49,274 nt of DNA, from positions 1-49,274 of the forward strand of contig JAEWBB010000023.1 in the NCBI GenBank assembly GCA_023391375.1. The letters are read 5' to 3'. The DNA is from Pseudomonadota bacterium. Its GTDB lineage: Bacteria; Pseudomonadota; Alphaproteobacteria; Sphingomonadales; Sphingomonadaceae. How positions within the stretch are numbered: position 1 is the stretch's first letter; the number at the start of each line of letters is the position of its first letter. Both the position numbers and the translations under genes were made by a program. This document shows, piece after piece, positions 27,955-35,921 of the stretch. The notes under the pieces were generated by a model. It saw nothing but the letters and a program-made list of their open reading frames with translations, did no database searches and had not been told where the DNA came from.

Positions 27955-27975
27955 GCGCCTCAAGCGGCGCGCACG
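27955..27975. repeat. 21-bp direct repeat, copy 2 (chemoreceptor gene 3' end)
   Basis: This copy spans the codons for Val-Arg-Ala-Ala and the TGA stop of the chemoreceptor gene. Copy 1 sits just downstream in the direction of transcription. Confidence 0.8.
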
Positions 27976-30170
27976 TCGGCGATGAAGCGCTCGACGTCGA
28001 CCCGCACGCCCTCGGCCAGCTTGGCCAGCTCGTTGGAGGCGGACTTCACCTGGTTGGCGGCCGCCATCGCCGCCAGCGAGCGTTCGGACACGCTCTTGGT
28101 GCGGGTGGCGATGTCGCGTGCCATGTCCGATGCGCTGTCGAAACCGGCCGCCAGGTCAACCACGGCGACCGACTGCTGCTGGACCGAACTGGCGATCGCG
28201 GCGGAGGAACGGCCGATCAGCTGGATCGCGTCGTCGACCTCGCTGAAGCCTTCGGTCGAGCCTTCGATGGCGTCGATCATCTCGCCCACCGTGCGGCCGG
28301 CGTGGCTGGTCGCGTCGGCGGTCTGTTCGGCGAGGTTCTTCACCTCGCCCGCGACGACCGCGAAGCCGCGCCCCGCCTCACCCGCGCGAGCCGCCTCGAT
28401 GGTGGCGTTGAGGGCAAGCAGGTTGGTCTTCTTGGCGACGTCGTCGATCAGCCCGACCATCGAGCCGATCCGCTCCGCCGCGCCCGACAAGGCGGTGACC
28501 CGGCCGCGGATCTGGACGGATCGGCTGACCGCGCTGTCGCTCGATTCGCGCTGGCGCTCGACCTGCACCGCGACATCGCTGACCGCAGCCCGGATCTGCG
28601 CCGCGGCGTTGGCCGCGGCCTCGATCTGCAGCGAGGCGTCCTGCGTTTGGTTGGCGACCGCGCCGAATTCGTTCTGCGCGCTGGTCAGGACGGTGACCAT
28701 TTCCTCGGCGGTGATGTCGAGTTCGTCGGCTGCCGCGGCGAGCGCGCTGATCGCGCCCTGCATCTGGCGGGTGAAAGCGGCGCTGGTCTCTTCGATCCGG
28801 CGCGCCTGCGCCTCGCGCTCGGCAAAGCCGGCCTGTTCGCTGGCGAGGCGCTGGGCGCGTTCCTCTTCCTCGCGGCGGGCGGCGTCCGCGCGCTGGGCGA
28901 TGAGCTGTTCCCGTTCGGCAGCGAGACGTTCGCGCTGGCCGGCGGAATCGCGGAATTCCTCCAGCGCCCGGGCCATGGCATCGAGCTCGACCGCCGACGC
29001 GCCGACCGGCAACGGCACGTCGTAGCGGTTCTGGCCGAACGCGGTGACGGCGTCGTTGATCGCGTCGAGCGGTTCGGCGATCTCGGTCTTCACCACCCGC
29101 AGGGCCATCAGCCCGAGAAGCAGTGCGCTCAGCATCATGCCCAGCGCGATGAGGCCGTCCTTGGTCGTTGCGGCCAGTTCGTCGTCCGCCAGGCGTCGCG
29201 ATTCGGCGCGCACGCCGCGCGACAGGTCGATCACGGCGGCGATACCGGGCGTCGCCCGCGCGAACCATTCCCGGCCGGTGAACGGATAGATTTCACCCGC
29301 GCGGCCGGCGTCGAGCATCGCACGGCGCGGGTCGGCCAACTTGTCGAACATCGCCTGTTCGACGTCGGGCAGGCGGGCCGCCATGCCGGTGCCGCGGAAA
29401 TTGAGGGCGGAGGCTTCGCGCAGCGTCGACCAGGCCAGTTCGACCTTGCCGCGGTTGAACGCGATCTGCTCCAGCGCGCGCCAGTCGAGCGCTTGCCCGT
29501 CGGCCGCCGCGGCGGCGAGGGTCGCGCGTTCGCGGGCGCCATATTCGCTGACGATCCAGGCATTTTCCTTGATCGTCATCAGCTTGCCCAGCGCCCCTTC
29601 CTCGCCAAGGCTGGCGGCGAGCGCGGCGCGAACACCCTGGCTGGCCTCGATGCGCTTCGATGCGTCGCCCATCCATGTCGCGATCAGGCGCTGCGAGCGC
29701 TGGTCCGCCGGCAGGGTCAGCGCGACATCGGCGAGCGTCCGGTCGCCGGCCAGCTTGCGGTCCGCCGAATCGAATGCCGCCAGCCACTGCGGATGGACGT
29801 CGCCGCGGATGCGGATTTCGTTGCGGGCGTCGGCCATCGCCTTGTCACCTGCCAACCGCGAGGCCTTGATTTGCTTCAGCGTCGCCGCATCGGCCGGCCC
29901 GGGCTCGTGCAAAGCGAGGTTGGTCAGGCCGCGTTCGAGCGCCCAGTCGGTGCTGGCATCGAACAATTTGTCGAGGACGCGGTTGCCCTCGGCCATGCTT
30001 TGCGTGGTCTCGCGTTCGCTCCACGCCGACCAGGCGCGCGTGCCGCCCAGTGCCAGCATGCCAAGGCCGACGACGGCGACTATCGCCAGCACGGCGACGC
30101 TGAGCGAGAAACGGACATTGCGGAAAGGCCGGCCCAGCCGCGCGAACACACCCAACGAATCAGTCTGCAC
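27960..30170 (-). CDS. Methyl-accepting chemotaxis protein
   Basis: A 736-aa transmembrane chemoreceptor. A first membrane helix lies near residues 24-46, followed by a long periplasmic, mainly helical sensor domain of about 300 residues, a second helix near 345-370, a HAMP-like segment and a cytoplasmic signalling domain. The hairpin tip NLLALNATIEAARAGEAGRGFAVVAGEVKNLA (about 580-615) is the CheA/CheW contact region. The start is GTG at 30170 with AGGC nearby. The ligand is unknown. It lies between a GAF-domain gene and infC on the same strand; no che genes are seen in the window. Confidence 0.93.
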   Translation of the reverse strand: MQTDSLGVFARLGRPFRNVRFSLSVAVLAIVAVVGLGMLALGGTRAWSAWSERETTQSMAEGNRVLDKLFDASTDWALERGLTNLALHEPGPADAATLKQIKASRLAGDKAMADARNEIRIRGDVHPQWLAAFDSADRKLAGDRTLADVALTLPADQRSQRLIATWMGDASKRIEASQGVRAALAASLGEEGALGKLMTIKENAWIVSEYGARERATLAAAAADGQALDWRALEQIAFNRGKVELAWSTLREASALNFRGTGMAARLPDVEQAMFDKLADPRRAMLDAGRAGEIYPFTGREWFARATPGIAAVIDLSRGVRAESRRLADDELAATTKDGLIALGMMLSALLLGLMALRVVKTEIAEPLDAINDAVTAFGQNRYDVPLPVGASAVELDAMARALEEFRDSAGQRERLAAEREQLIAQRADAARREEEERAQRLASEQAGFAEREAQARRIEETSAAFTRQMQGAISALAAAADELDITAEEMVTVLTSAQNEFGAVANQTQDASLQIEAAANAAAQIRAAVSDVAVQVERQRESSDSAVSRSVQIRGRVTALSGAAERIGSMVGLIDDVAKKTNLLALNATIEAARAGEAGRGFAVVAGEVKNLAEQTADATSHAGRTVGEMIDAIEGSTEGFSEVDDAIQLIGRSSAAIASSVQQQSVAVVDLAAGFDSASDMARDIATRTKSVSERSLAAMAAANQVKSASNELAKLAEGVRVDVERFIADVRAA

Positions 30171-30244
30171 CGGAAGCCTGCCCCACGATTATCCCCGTTT
30201 TCGGGGTCGGGGCGTAACCGCGATTGGTAAAGGGGCCGTGAACG

Positions 30245-30820
30245 CTATGCCCCGACTGCGAGGTAGCGGGCGCGCGCGCCGGCCACGAGGCGCGCCAGCG
30301 CGGCAAAGAAGCGAAGGTCGTCGCTGCTGAACGTGGACCGCGTGCGGCTGCCGAAAGACAAGGTGCCGATGACCTTGCCGTTCGCGATCAGGGGTTCGCA
30401 GGCGTAGGCCGCAATGCCGACGGACCTGATGAGGTCGGTCATCGGATCGAGGCGGCCCTGCACCCCCGACACATGGATCGCGCGTCCGCTCGCGCCGACC
30501 GTGCCGCACACCGCCTGCCCGAAATCCAGCCGGATGCATTGCTCGACCGCGTCGGCCGGAAAGCCGCGTGCGAACGACAGCGCCATCCCGTCGCGGGAAT
30601 CCGTGATCACGAACCCGATGGAGGCATCCACCGAGAATTCCGACGCGAGGGACGCATAGAGCTGGGGCAGAACCTCGGCCAATGGCTCCTTACCGGCAAG
30701 GAGCGCGGCGGCGGTCTCGGCGAGAATATCCTGCCGGCGCTGCTCGAGCCACAGGGCATCGGCGACGGGCCGAAGCGAGCGGATCGATGCGGGATTTTTG
30801 GGTGCTGGGACAGCCGACAA
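30245..30820 (-). CDS. GAF-domain protein
   Basis: A 191-aa protein with a single GAF domain (about residues 35-185: GFVITDSRDGMALSF, CGTVGASGRAIHV, CEPLIANGKVIGTLSFGSR) after a short N-terminal helix. No output domain is present, so it could be a free-standing sensor or a partner of the chemoreceptor encoded 74 bases downstream. The start is TTG with GGAG eight bases upstream; no in-frame ATG occurs before the domain. The bound ligand is unknown. It is 101 bases downstream of thrS on the same strand. Confidence 0.8.
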   Translation of the reverse strand: MSAVPAPKNPASIRSLRPVADALWLEQRRQDILAETAAALLAGKEPLAEVLPQLYASLASEFSVDASIGFVITDSRDGMALSFARGFPADAVEQCIRLDFGQAVCGTVGASGRAIHVSGVQGRLDPMTDLIRSVGIAAYACEPLIANGKVIGTLSFGSRTRSTFSSDDLRFFAALARLVAGARARYLAVGA

Positions 30821-30921
30821 AAGGCAGACTCCGACTCACAACAAAGTCCGAGCCCGCGTAGAATAGCGCTAATCGGCGCTTTTTAGCGAATCGAAATCTC
30901 CGAACCGGAGCGATGTGCGAA

Positions 30922-32931
30922 TCAGGCGAGGTCCGGCGCCCGGGCTTCCAACGCGAAAGCCGCGATCGCTTCTTCGAGACTGATGACCTTCTGGTGCTCG
31001 TCGCTGCCCAGGCGGCGCACCGCGACGGTGCCCTCCTCGGCCTCGCGCTTGCCGACGACCAGCAGCAGCGGAACCTTGGCAAGGCTGTGTTCGCGCACCT
31101 TGTAGTTGATCTTCTCGTTGCGCACGTCGAGCTCGGCCCGCAGCCCGGCGGCCTTGAGCTTCTCGACTACCCCGGCGGCATAGCCGTCGGCGTCGCTGAC
31201 GATGGTCGCGACGACCGCTTGGGTCGGCACCAGCCACAGCGGCAGCTTGCCCGCGAAATGCTCGATCAGGATGCCGATGAAGCGCTCGTAGCTGCCGAAG
31301 ATGGCGCGGTGGAGCATGACCGGGCGATGCTTCTCGCCGTCCTCGCCGATGTAGGTCGCGTCGAGCCGTTCGGGCAGCACGCGGTCGGACTGGATGGTGC
31401 CGACCTGCCAGGTCCGGCCGATCGCGTCGGTCAGGTGCCACTCGAGCTTCGGCGCGTAGAAGGCGCCCTCACCCGGCAATTCTTCCCAGCCATATTCCTC
31501 GGTGGCCATGCCGGCTTCGATGACGGCGTTGCGGAGTTCCTCTTCCGCCTTGTCCCAATCGGCGTCGGAGCCGTAGCGGTGGTCCGGACGCAGCGCGAGC
31601 TTGACCGAATAGGTGAAGCCGAAGTCTTTGTAGATCCGGTCGGCCAGCTCGCAGAACGCCTTCACCTCGGCGACGATCTGGTCCTCGCGGCAGAAAATGT
31701 GCGCGTCGTCCTGCGTGAACTGGCGCACACGCATCAGCCCGTGCAGCGCGCCATGCGGCTCGTTGCGGTGGCAGCAGCCGTTCTCGTAGATGCGCAGCGG
31801 CAGGTCGCGGTAGCTGGTGATGCCCTGCTTGAAGATCAGCACGTGCGCCGGGCAGTTCATCGGCTTGATCGCCATCCAGTCGCCCTCGCCGGTGATTACC
31901 GGGCCCTCGTCCTCGGTGTTGGGCACCTCGTCGGGGACGACGAACATATTCTCGCGATACTTGCCCCAGTGGCCGCTCTTCTCCCACTGGCGGGCGTCCA
32001 TCACCTGCGGCGTCTTCACTTCCTGGTAGCCCGCACCGTCGATCGCGCGGCGCATATAGGCTTCGAGCGCGAGCCAGATCTTGTAACCCTGCGGGTGCCA
32101 GAAGATCGAGCCGTGCGCCTCCTCCTGGAGGTGGAACAGGTCCATCTCTCGGCCCAGCTTGCGGTGGTCGCGCTTGGCGGCCTCCTCCAGCCGGGTCAGA
32201 TGCTCGGCGAGCTGCTTCTTGTTGAGCCACGCCGTCCCGTAGATGCGGCTGAGCATCGGATTCTTGGGGTCGCCGCGCCAGTAGGCGCCGGAAACGCGGG
32301 TCAGCTTGAACGCAGCGGGATCGAGTTTGCCGGTCGAGGCGAGGTGAGGACCGCGGCACAGGTCCATCCAGTCGGCCGGGCCGTGCCCGGTCTTGTACAT
32401 CGTGATCGGCTCGCCCTCGGGCAGTTCCATCACCCACTCGGCCTTGAAGCGCTCGCCCGACTTTTCGAAGAAGGCGCGGACGTCCTCGCGGGTCCATTCC
32501 TCGCGGACCAGCGGCTTGTCGGCGGCGATCACGCGCCGCATCTCTTCCTCGATCGCGGGCAGTTCTTCCTCGGTGAACATGCCGCGGCCTGGGGCCGGCG
32601 CGAAGTCGTAGTAGAAGCCGTCGTCGGTCGCCGGACCGAAGGTGATCTGCGTGCCGGGATAAATATTCTGCACCGCCTCGGCGAGGACGTGGGCGAAGTC
32701 GTGGCGCGCCAGCTCCAGCGCATCCTTCTCGTCGCGCGCGGTGACCAGCGCCAACTGGCTGTCGCCCTCGAACGGACGATTGAGGTCGCGCAGCTCGCCG
32801 TCGACGCGCGCGGCCAGCGCGGCCTTGGCCAGGCCAGGGCCGATCGCGGCGGCGACATCCGCCGGGGACGAACCCTCCGGCATCTCGCGCACTGAACCAT
32901 CGGGGAGCGAAATTTTGAACATCTCGGACAT
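30922..32931 (-). CDS. thrS: Threonyl-tRNA synthetase
   Basis: A 669-aa class II synthetase that charges tRNA-Thr. Domain order: TGS-like N1 (about 1-60), editing domain N2 with HDFAHVLAEA, catalytic core with PMNCPAHVLIF, QFTQDDAHIFC and the motif 3 region HRAIFGSYERFIGIL, then the anticodon-binding domain (PTQAVVATIVSDAD onward). The ATG at 32931 gives MSEMFKISLPDGS and has AGGTG seven bases upstream, inside a small hairpin; 12 more in-frame upstream codons are not needed. GAF, chemoreceptor and infC genes follow on the same strand. Confidence 0.97.
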   Translation of the reverse strand: MSEMFKISLPDGSVREMPEGSSPADVAAAIGPGLAKAALAARVDGELRDLNRPFEGDSQLALVTARDEKDALELARHDFAHVLAEAVQNIYPGTQITFGPATDDGFYYDFAPAPGRGMFTEEELPAIEEEMRRVIAADKPLVREEWTREDVRAFFEKSGERFKAEWVMELPEGEPITMYKTGHGPADWMDLCRGPHLASTGKLDPAAFKLTRVSGAYWRGDPKNPMLSRIYGTAWLNKKQLAEHLTRLEEAAKRDHRKLGREMDLFHLQEEAHGSIFWHPQGYKIWLALEAYMRRAIDGAGYQEVKTPQVMDARQWEKSGHWGKYRENMFVVPDEVPNTEDEGPVITGEGDWMAIKPMNCPAHVLIFKQGITSYRDLPLRIYENGCCHRNEPHGALHGLMRVRQFTQDDAHIFCREDQIVAEVKAFCELADRIYKDFGFTYSVKLALRPDHRYGSDADWDKAEEELRNAVIEAGMATEEYGWEELPGEGAFYAPKLEWHLTDAIGRTWQVGTIQSDRVLPERLDATYIGEDGEKHRPVMLHRAIFGSYERFIGILIEHFAGKLPLWLVPTQAVVATIVSDADGYAAGVVEKLKAAGLRAELDVRNEKINYKVREHSLAKVPLLLVVGKREAEEGTVAVRRLGSDEHQKVISLEEAIAAFALEARAPDLA

Positions 32932-32935
32932 GGGA

Positions 32936-32950
32936 CTGCACCTAGTGCAG
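32936..32950 (-). promoter_or_regulatory. Hairpin covering the thrS ribosome binding site
   Basis: On the minus strand CTGCAC-TAG-GTGCAG is a perfect 6-bp inverted repeat ending four bases before the ATG. The AGGTG ribosome site lies in its loop and right arm. Upstream TTGAAG and TAGGTG are spaced by 17 bases, a possible overlapping promoter. Confidence 0.5.
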
Positions 32951-32963
32951 CGCAGCATTGCCT

Positions 32964-32994
32964 TCAAGCGCGCTTGCCGCCTTCAAAGCGCTTG
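32964..32994. promoter_or_regulatory. Palindromic repeats in the thrS divergent gap
   Basis: CAAGCGCGCTTG (32964-32975) is a perfect 12-bp palindrome, and the similar CAAAGCGCTTG follows at 32984-32994. They could be two operator sites in the 77-base gap between thrS and the M48-like gene. Confidence 0.4.
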
Positions 32995-33001
32995 CTACAC
33001 A
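32974..33001 (+). promoter_or_regulatory. Candidate promoter for a leaderless transcript
   Basis: TTGCCG (32974-32979) and TACACA (32996-33001) are 16 bases apart. The -10 ends seven bases before the ATG at 33009, so transcription would start at or next to the start codon, which has no ribosome site. Confidence 0.35.
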
Positions 33002-33008
33002 TCGGCCC

Positions 33009-34121
33009 ATGGCAACGACGGGGATCGTGACGAATAAGGGCCGCCCGCCTCGCGCCGCGGCCTTGTCGATCGAAGGGGAAACGCTCGTCTTGCGCTTCGC
33101 CGATGGCGAAGACCGCGTCCCCGTGTCGCTGCTGATGCGCCGCGCCGAGGCAAGCGGCACGCCGCGGTTCAACCGCGCCGACAAGCGCGGTTGGGAACTG
33201 TCGGTCGCCAACCACGCCTTCCTTGCCGAGCTCGGTCGCCTGCCCCTCGGCCACGAACGGGAAAAGGTCGCTCGGTTCGCCGGGCGCTTCGCCTTTCTCG
33301 GCTCGATCAAGTCGGTCGTCCTGCTGGGCGCGGCCGGCTTGATGCTGCTCAACCTGGTCCCGGCACGGGCGGCGCTCCGGGTCGTTCCCGAACCGCTGTT
33401 CGCTTCGGCCGGCGAACAGATCCAGGTCCCGGCCGAGATGCGCTGTACGCGCTCGGGCGGAGAGGCGTCCTTTCGCAAGATCATCGCCCGCCTCGACCCC
33501 GGAGCGCCGGCAGACCTGAGGCTGGAGGTCGTCCAGAGCGGCGGCGTGGGAACGGCGCCGATGCCGGGCGGCGGCCTTTTCATGACGCGCAACACGACCA
33601 CCGAAATCGAGATCGACGCGCTGGCCGCGCTGGTCGCGCATAACCTGGCACATCTCCACCACCGCGACGCCGACGCGGCGCTGGTCGACGAGATGGGGCT
33701 GGGCGGACTGATGATGGCGGCCGGGCGCGTGAAGGACATCCGGTTGCCGTCCGAATATGACGAGGCGACGGAACGCCAGGCCGACCGCGAGGCGCTGGCC
33801 ATGATGGAACGGGCCGGAATCCCGCTGGCCGACGCCGCCGCGCTCTACGCCAAGCTCGAGGAAGCGGCAGCGCGCGAAACGGGCTTCGGCTACGAGGAAC
33901 GGATGGTGCACCGTCCCTTTCCCGGCCAAGCGGCCGGGTGGGCGGCGGCGGCCCGCGCGCAAGTGAAGAGCCGTCCGGTGCTCGACGAGGAAGAGGCGCG
34001 CGCCCTGACCAATTTCTGCTGGCGGGGGGAAACCGACCCGGCGACCATCCTGCACATCGAAGTGCCCTCCGCGCCGCCGCCACCCGTCCCGCCCAATATG
34101 CGGTCTGACAAGCATCCTTGA
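33009..34121 (+). CDS. Membrane-anchored M48-like protein with degenerate active site
   Basis: A 370-aa protein of M48-like layout. A cytosolic N-terminal region of about 95 residues precedes one membrane helix (98-118); the rest is probably periplasmic. The segment APMPGGGLFMTRNTTTEIE resembles the region before the zinc motif of M48 peptidases. Where HExxH is expected the protein reads HNLAH (His211, Asn212, His215), so the catalytic Glu is replaced by Asn. The third-ligand region ERQADREAL (Glu255, Asp259) is kept. It may bind zinc without cleaving peptides. Start chosen at ATG 33009; a TTG at 32958 would add 17 residues. Divergent from thrS. Confidence 0.7.
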   Translation: MATTGIVTNKGRPPRAAALSIEGETLVLRFADGEDRVPVSLLMRRAEASGTPRFNRADKRGWELSVANHAFLAELGRLPLGHEREKVARFAGRFAFLGSIKSVVLLGAAGLMLLNLVPARAALRVVPEPLFASAGEQIQVPAEMRCTRSGGEASFRKIIARLDPGAPADLRLEVVQSGGVGTAPMPGGGLFMTRNTTTEIEIDALAALVAHNLAHLHHRDADAALVDEMGLGGLMMAAGRVKDIRLPSEYDEATERQADREALAMMERAGIPLADAAALYAKLEEAAARETGFGYEERMVHRPFPGQAAGWAAAARAQVKSRPVLDEEEARALTNFCWRGETDPATILHIEVPSAPPPPVPPNMRSDKHP

Positions 34122-34156
34122 CAAAACATCGACTCGTCATGTAAAGCTACCTTTAC
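34118..34156 (+). promoter_or_regulatory. Promoter with overlapping palindromic operator
   Basis: A consensus TTGACA (34118-34123) overlaps the stop codon of the upstream gene. Seventeen bases later begins GTAAAG-CTAC-CTTTAC (34141-34156), a perfect palindrome lying exactly where the -10 would be (TAAAGC or TGTAAA). AAGGAA and the ATG follow. A repressor on this palindrome would block RNA polymerase; the HTH protein of the same operon is the obvious candidate. Confidence 0.6.
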
Positions 34157-34177
34157 TGATTGCAAAGGAAGCTTGAA

Positions 34178-34765
34178 ATGACCGATGTTGCACAAACTTC
34201 TTCGTCGAGCCGGTGGTGGGTCGCGGCCTTCCTCGTCGCCACTTTCGGCACCGGTGCGCTCAAGGCGCTTCACCTGATCGATGGCCCGCTGTCGTGGGTC
34301 CTGTTCCTCGGTTCCTTCCTGCTCATCATCCCGATGTCGCGTGCCACGCGGCGGACGATGGCAGAGCGCGGGATCAAGTCGCCGGCGATGGACCGCTACA
34401 ACCGGCGCTTCCTGACCGCGAGCCTTGGCTATGTCGCCCTGTTCTTCGCGGCGATGTGGATTGCCCGCACCTATGCGCCGGGCGAGGCGGTCCGGGTCAT
34501 GCTCGCCTTCACCGCGGCATTACCGGTGATCTTCATGATCCGCGCCATGGCGCTCCTGCTGCGCGAAGAGGACGATGAGTATCTCCGCAGCCGGCTGGTT
34601 GAACAGTCGCTGATCGCCACGGGCGTCCTGCTCACGATCGCGACCCTTTACGGCTTCCTCAATGCGTTCGATGTCGCACCGCGGGTCGATGCGTGGGTCG
34701 CCTTCCCGGTCTGGGCCGTCGGCCTCGGCATCGCCCGCCTGTTCCAGGGAGAAGCGGCATGCTGA
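34178..34765 (+). CDS. Small multi-helix membrane protein, unknown function
   Basis: A 195-aa protein with about six hydrophobic helices (near 13-30, 36-54, 78-97, 105-128, 144-162 and 172-188) joined by short, often basic loops. I do not recognise a family with a known activity. AAAGGAA sits seven bases before the ATG. It is the first gene of a three-gene operon; its end overlaps the HTH regulator gene by seven bases. Pairs of a polytopic membrane protein with a YozG-type HTH protein are common in bacteria, and the membrane partner may be the sensor or a target of the regulator. That role is inference. Confidence 0.8.
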   Translation: MTDVAQTSSSSRWWVAAFLVATFGTGALKALHLIDGPLSWVLFLGSFLLIIPMSRATRRTMAERGIKSPAMDRYNRRFLTASLGYVALFFAAMWIARTYAPGEAVRVMLAFTAALPVIFMIRAMALLLREEDDEYLRSRLVEQSLIATGVLLTIATLYGFLNAFDVAPRVDAWVAFPVWAVGLGIARLFQGEAAC

Positions 34766-34959
34766 ACCAGTTGAAGGTGCTCCGCGCCATGCGCGACTGG
34801 AACCAGCAGGACCTTGCCGACCGGCTCGGCGTCTCCCGCCAGAGCGTTAACGCGATCGAGACCGGCAAGTATGACCCCTCGCTGCCTCTCGCGTTCAAGA
34901 TCTCGGAATTGTTCGAGCTTCCTATCGAACAGATTTTCACCTCGCCGACGAAAGGCTGA
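34759..34959 (+). CDS. Small Xre/Cro-type HTH regulator (YozG-like)
   Basis: A 66-aa single-domain regulator. The helix-turn-helix is QQDLADRLGVSRQSVNAIE (16-34), followed by the family tail YDPSLPLAFKISELFELPIEQIF. No sensing domain is present. The ATG overlaps the end of the membrane protein gene, so translation is coupled, and the secreted hydrolase gene begins four bases after its stop. It probably binds the palindrome overlapping the operon promoter and represses its own synthesis; this is inferred from position only. Confidence 0.88.
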   Translation: MLNQLKVLRAMRDWNQQDLADRLGVSRQSVNAIETGKYDPSLPLAFKISELFELPIEQIFTSPTKG

Positions 34960-34963
34960 ACCC

Positions 34964-35884
34964 ATGAAAAACCTGATACTTGCCGTCGCGGCGCTGGCCG
35001 CAGCTTCCCCCACTGCGGCCTTCGCCCAAGCGCCCGCCGCCATCGCCGCCCCGACTTCAACCCACGAACTGGGCCACGTCCGCACCACGCTCCATGGGAC
35101 GAAGGGACCGGTCGTGGTCCTGATCCCCGGCATGTCGACGCCTGGCGCCGTGTGGGACGACACGGTCGCCGCCCTCGCCCCGACCCACCGCCTCCTCGTG
35201 GTCGAGGTTCGGGGCTTCGACGGCAGGCCGGCACCTCAGAACGCGAAGGACGGGCTGCTCGACGGGATCGTCGCCGACCTGTCCGCGGACCTCACGGCCC
35301 GCAAATTGAAGGACGCTATGATTGTCGGTCACAGCCTTGGCGGCCTCCTCGCGCTGAAGTTCGGCCTCGCGCACCCCACGCAGGCCAAGCAGTTGCTCGT
35401 GGTCGACGCGCTGCCCTTTTTCGGCACCGTGTTCGACGGCAATGCGACGATCGACAGCGTCCGCCCGCGGGCCGTCCAGATGCGCGACATGATGACCGGC
35501 GGCGCGGCCGTGATGCGCGCGGCCGGCGAGAAAGCCCGCGCCAACCCGCCGTCGGGCGATTGCGGCAAAGGCATGGTCGTCGACGCGAAAGCAGCCTGCA
35601 AGGTCCAGCTCTGGTCGCTCTCGGCCGAGCCGACGGTCGTCGCCGAAGCGGTCTATGAAGACGTGCTGACCGACCTTCGCAAGGACATCGCCGCCCTGAA
35701 GATGCCGGTCACGGTGCTGTACCAGGCCGCGCAGGACCCGAAGGCTTCGGCCGAACGCTACGAGGCCGACTATGCCGCGCTCCCGTCGGCGACATTGGTG
35801 CCGGTCGACAAGACCAGCCACTTCATCATGCTCGACCGGCCGGACCTGTTCCTGGCCCGGCTGAAGGCGATGACCGCCAACTGA
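34964..35884 (+). CDS. Secreted alpha/beta hydrolase
   Basis: A 306-aa hydrolase with a Sec signal peptide (cleavage near AFAQ, residues 19-22), so it acts in the periplasm or outside. The nucleophile elbow is GHSLGG with Ser124; the catalytic His is probably in KTSHFIMLDRP near the C-terminus, and the oxyanion region is LIPGMSTPG (53-61). A cap-like middle part includes a SGDCGKGM segment and a second Cys nearby. The substrate is unknown. It is the last gene of the membrane protein/HTH operon, four bases after the HTH stop. Confidence 0.87.
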   Translation: MKNLILAVAALAAASPTAAFAQAPAAIAAPTSTHELGHVRTTLHGTKGPVVVLIPGMSTPGAVWDDTVAALAPTHRLLVVEVRGFDGRPAPQNAKDGLLDGIVADLSADLTARKLKDAMIVGHSLGGLLALKFGLAHPTQAKQLLVVDALPFFGTVFDGNATIDSVRPRAVQMRDMMTGGAAVMRAAGEKARANPPSGDCGKGMVVDAKAACKVQLWSLSAEPTVVAEAVYEDVLTDLRKDIAALKMPVTVLYQAAQDPKASAERYEADYAALPSATLVPVDKTSHFIMLDRPDLFLARLKAMTAN

Positions 35885-35921
35885 GATTGGCGTCGGCGCG
35901 GGCGGCGGCTAGGGGGACGGG

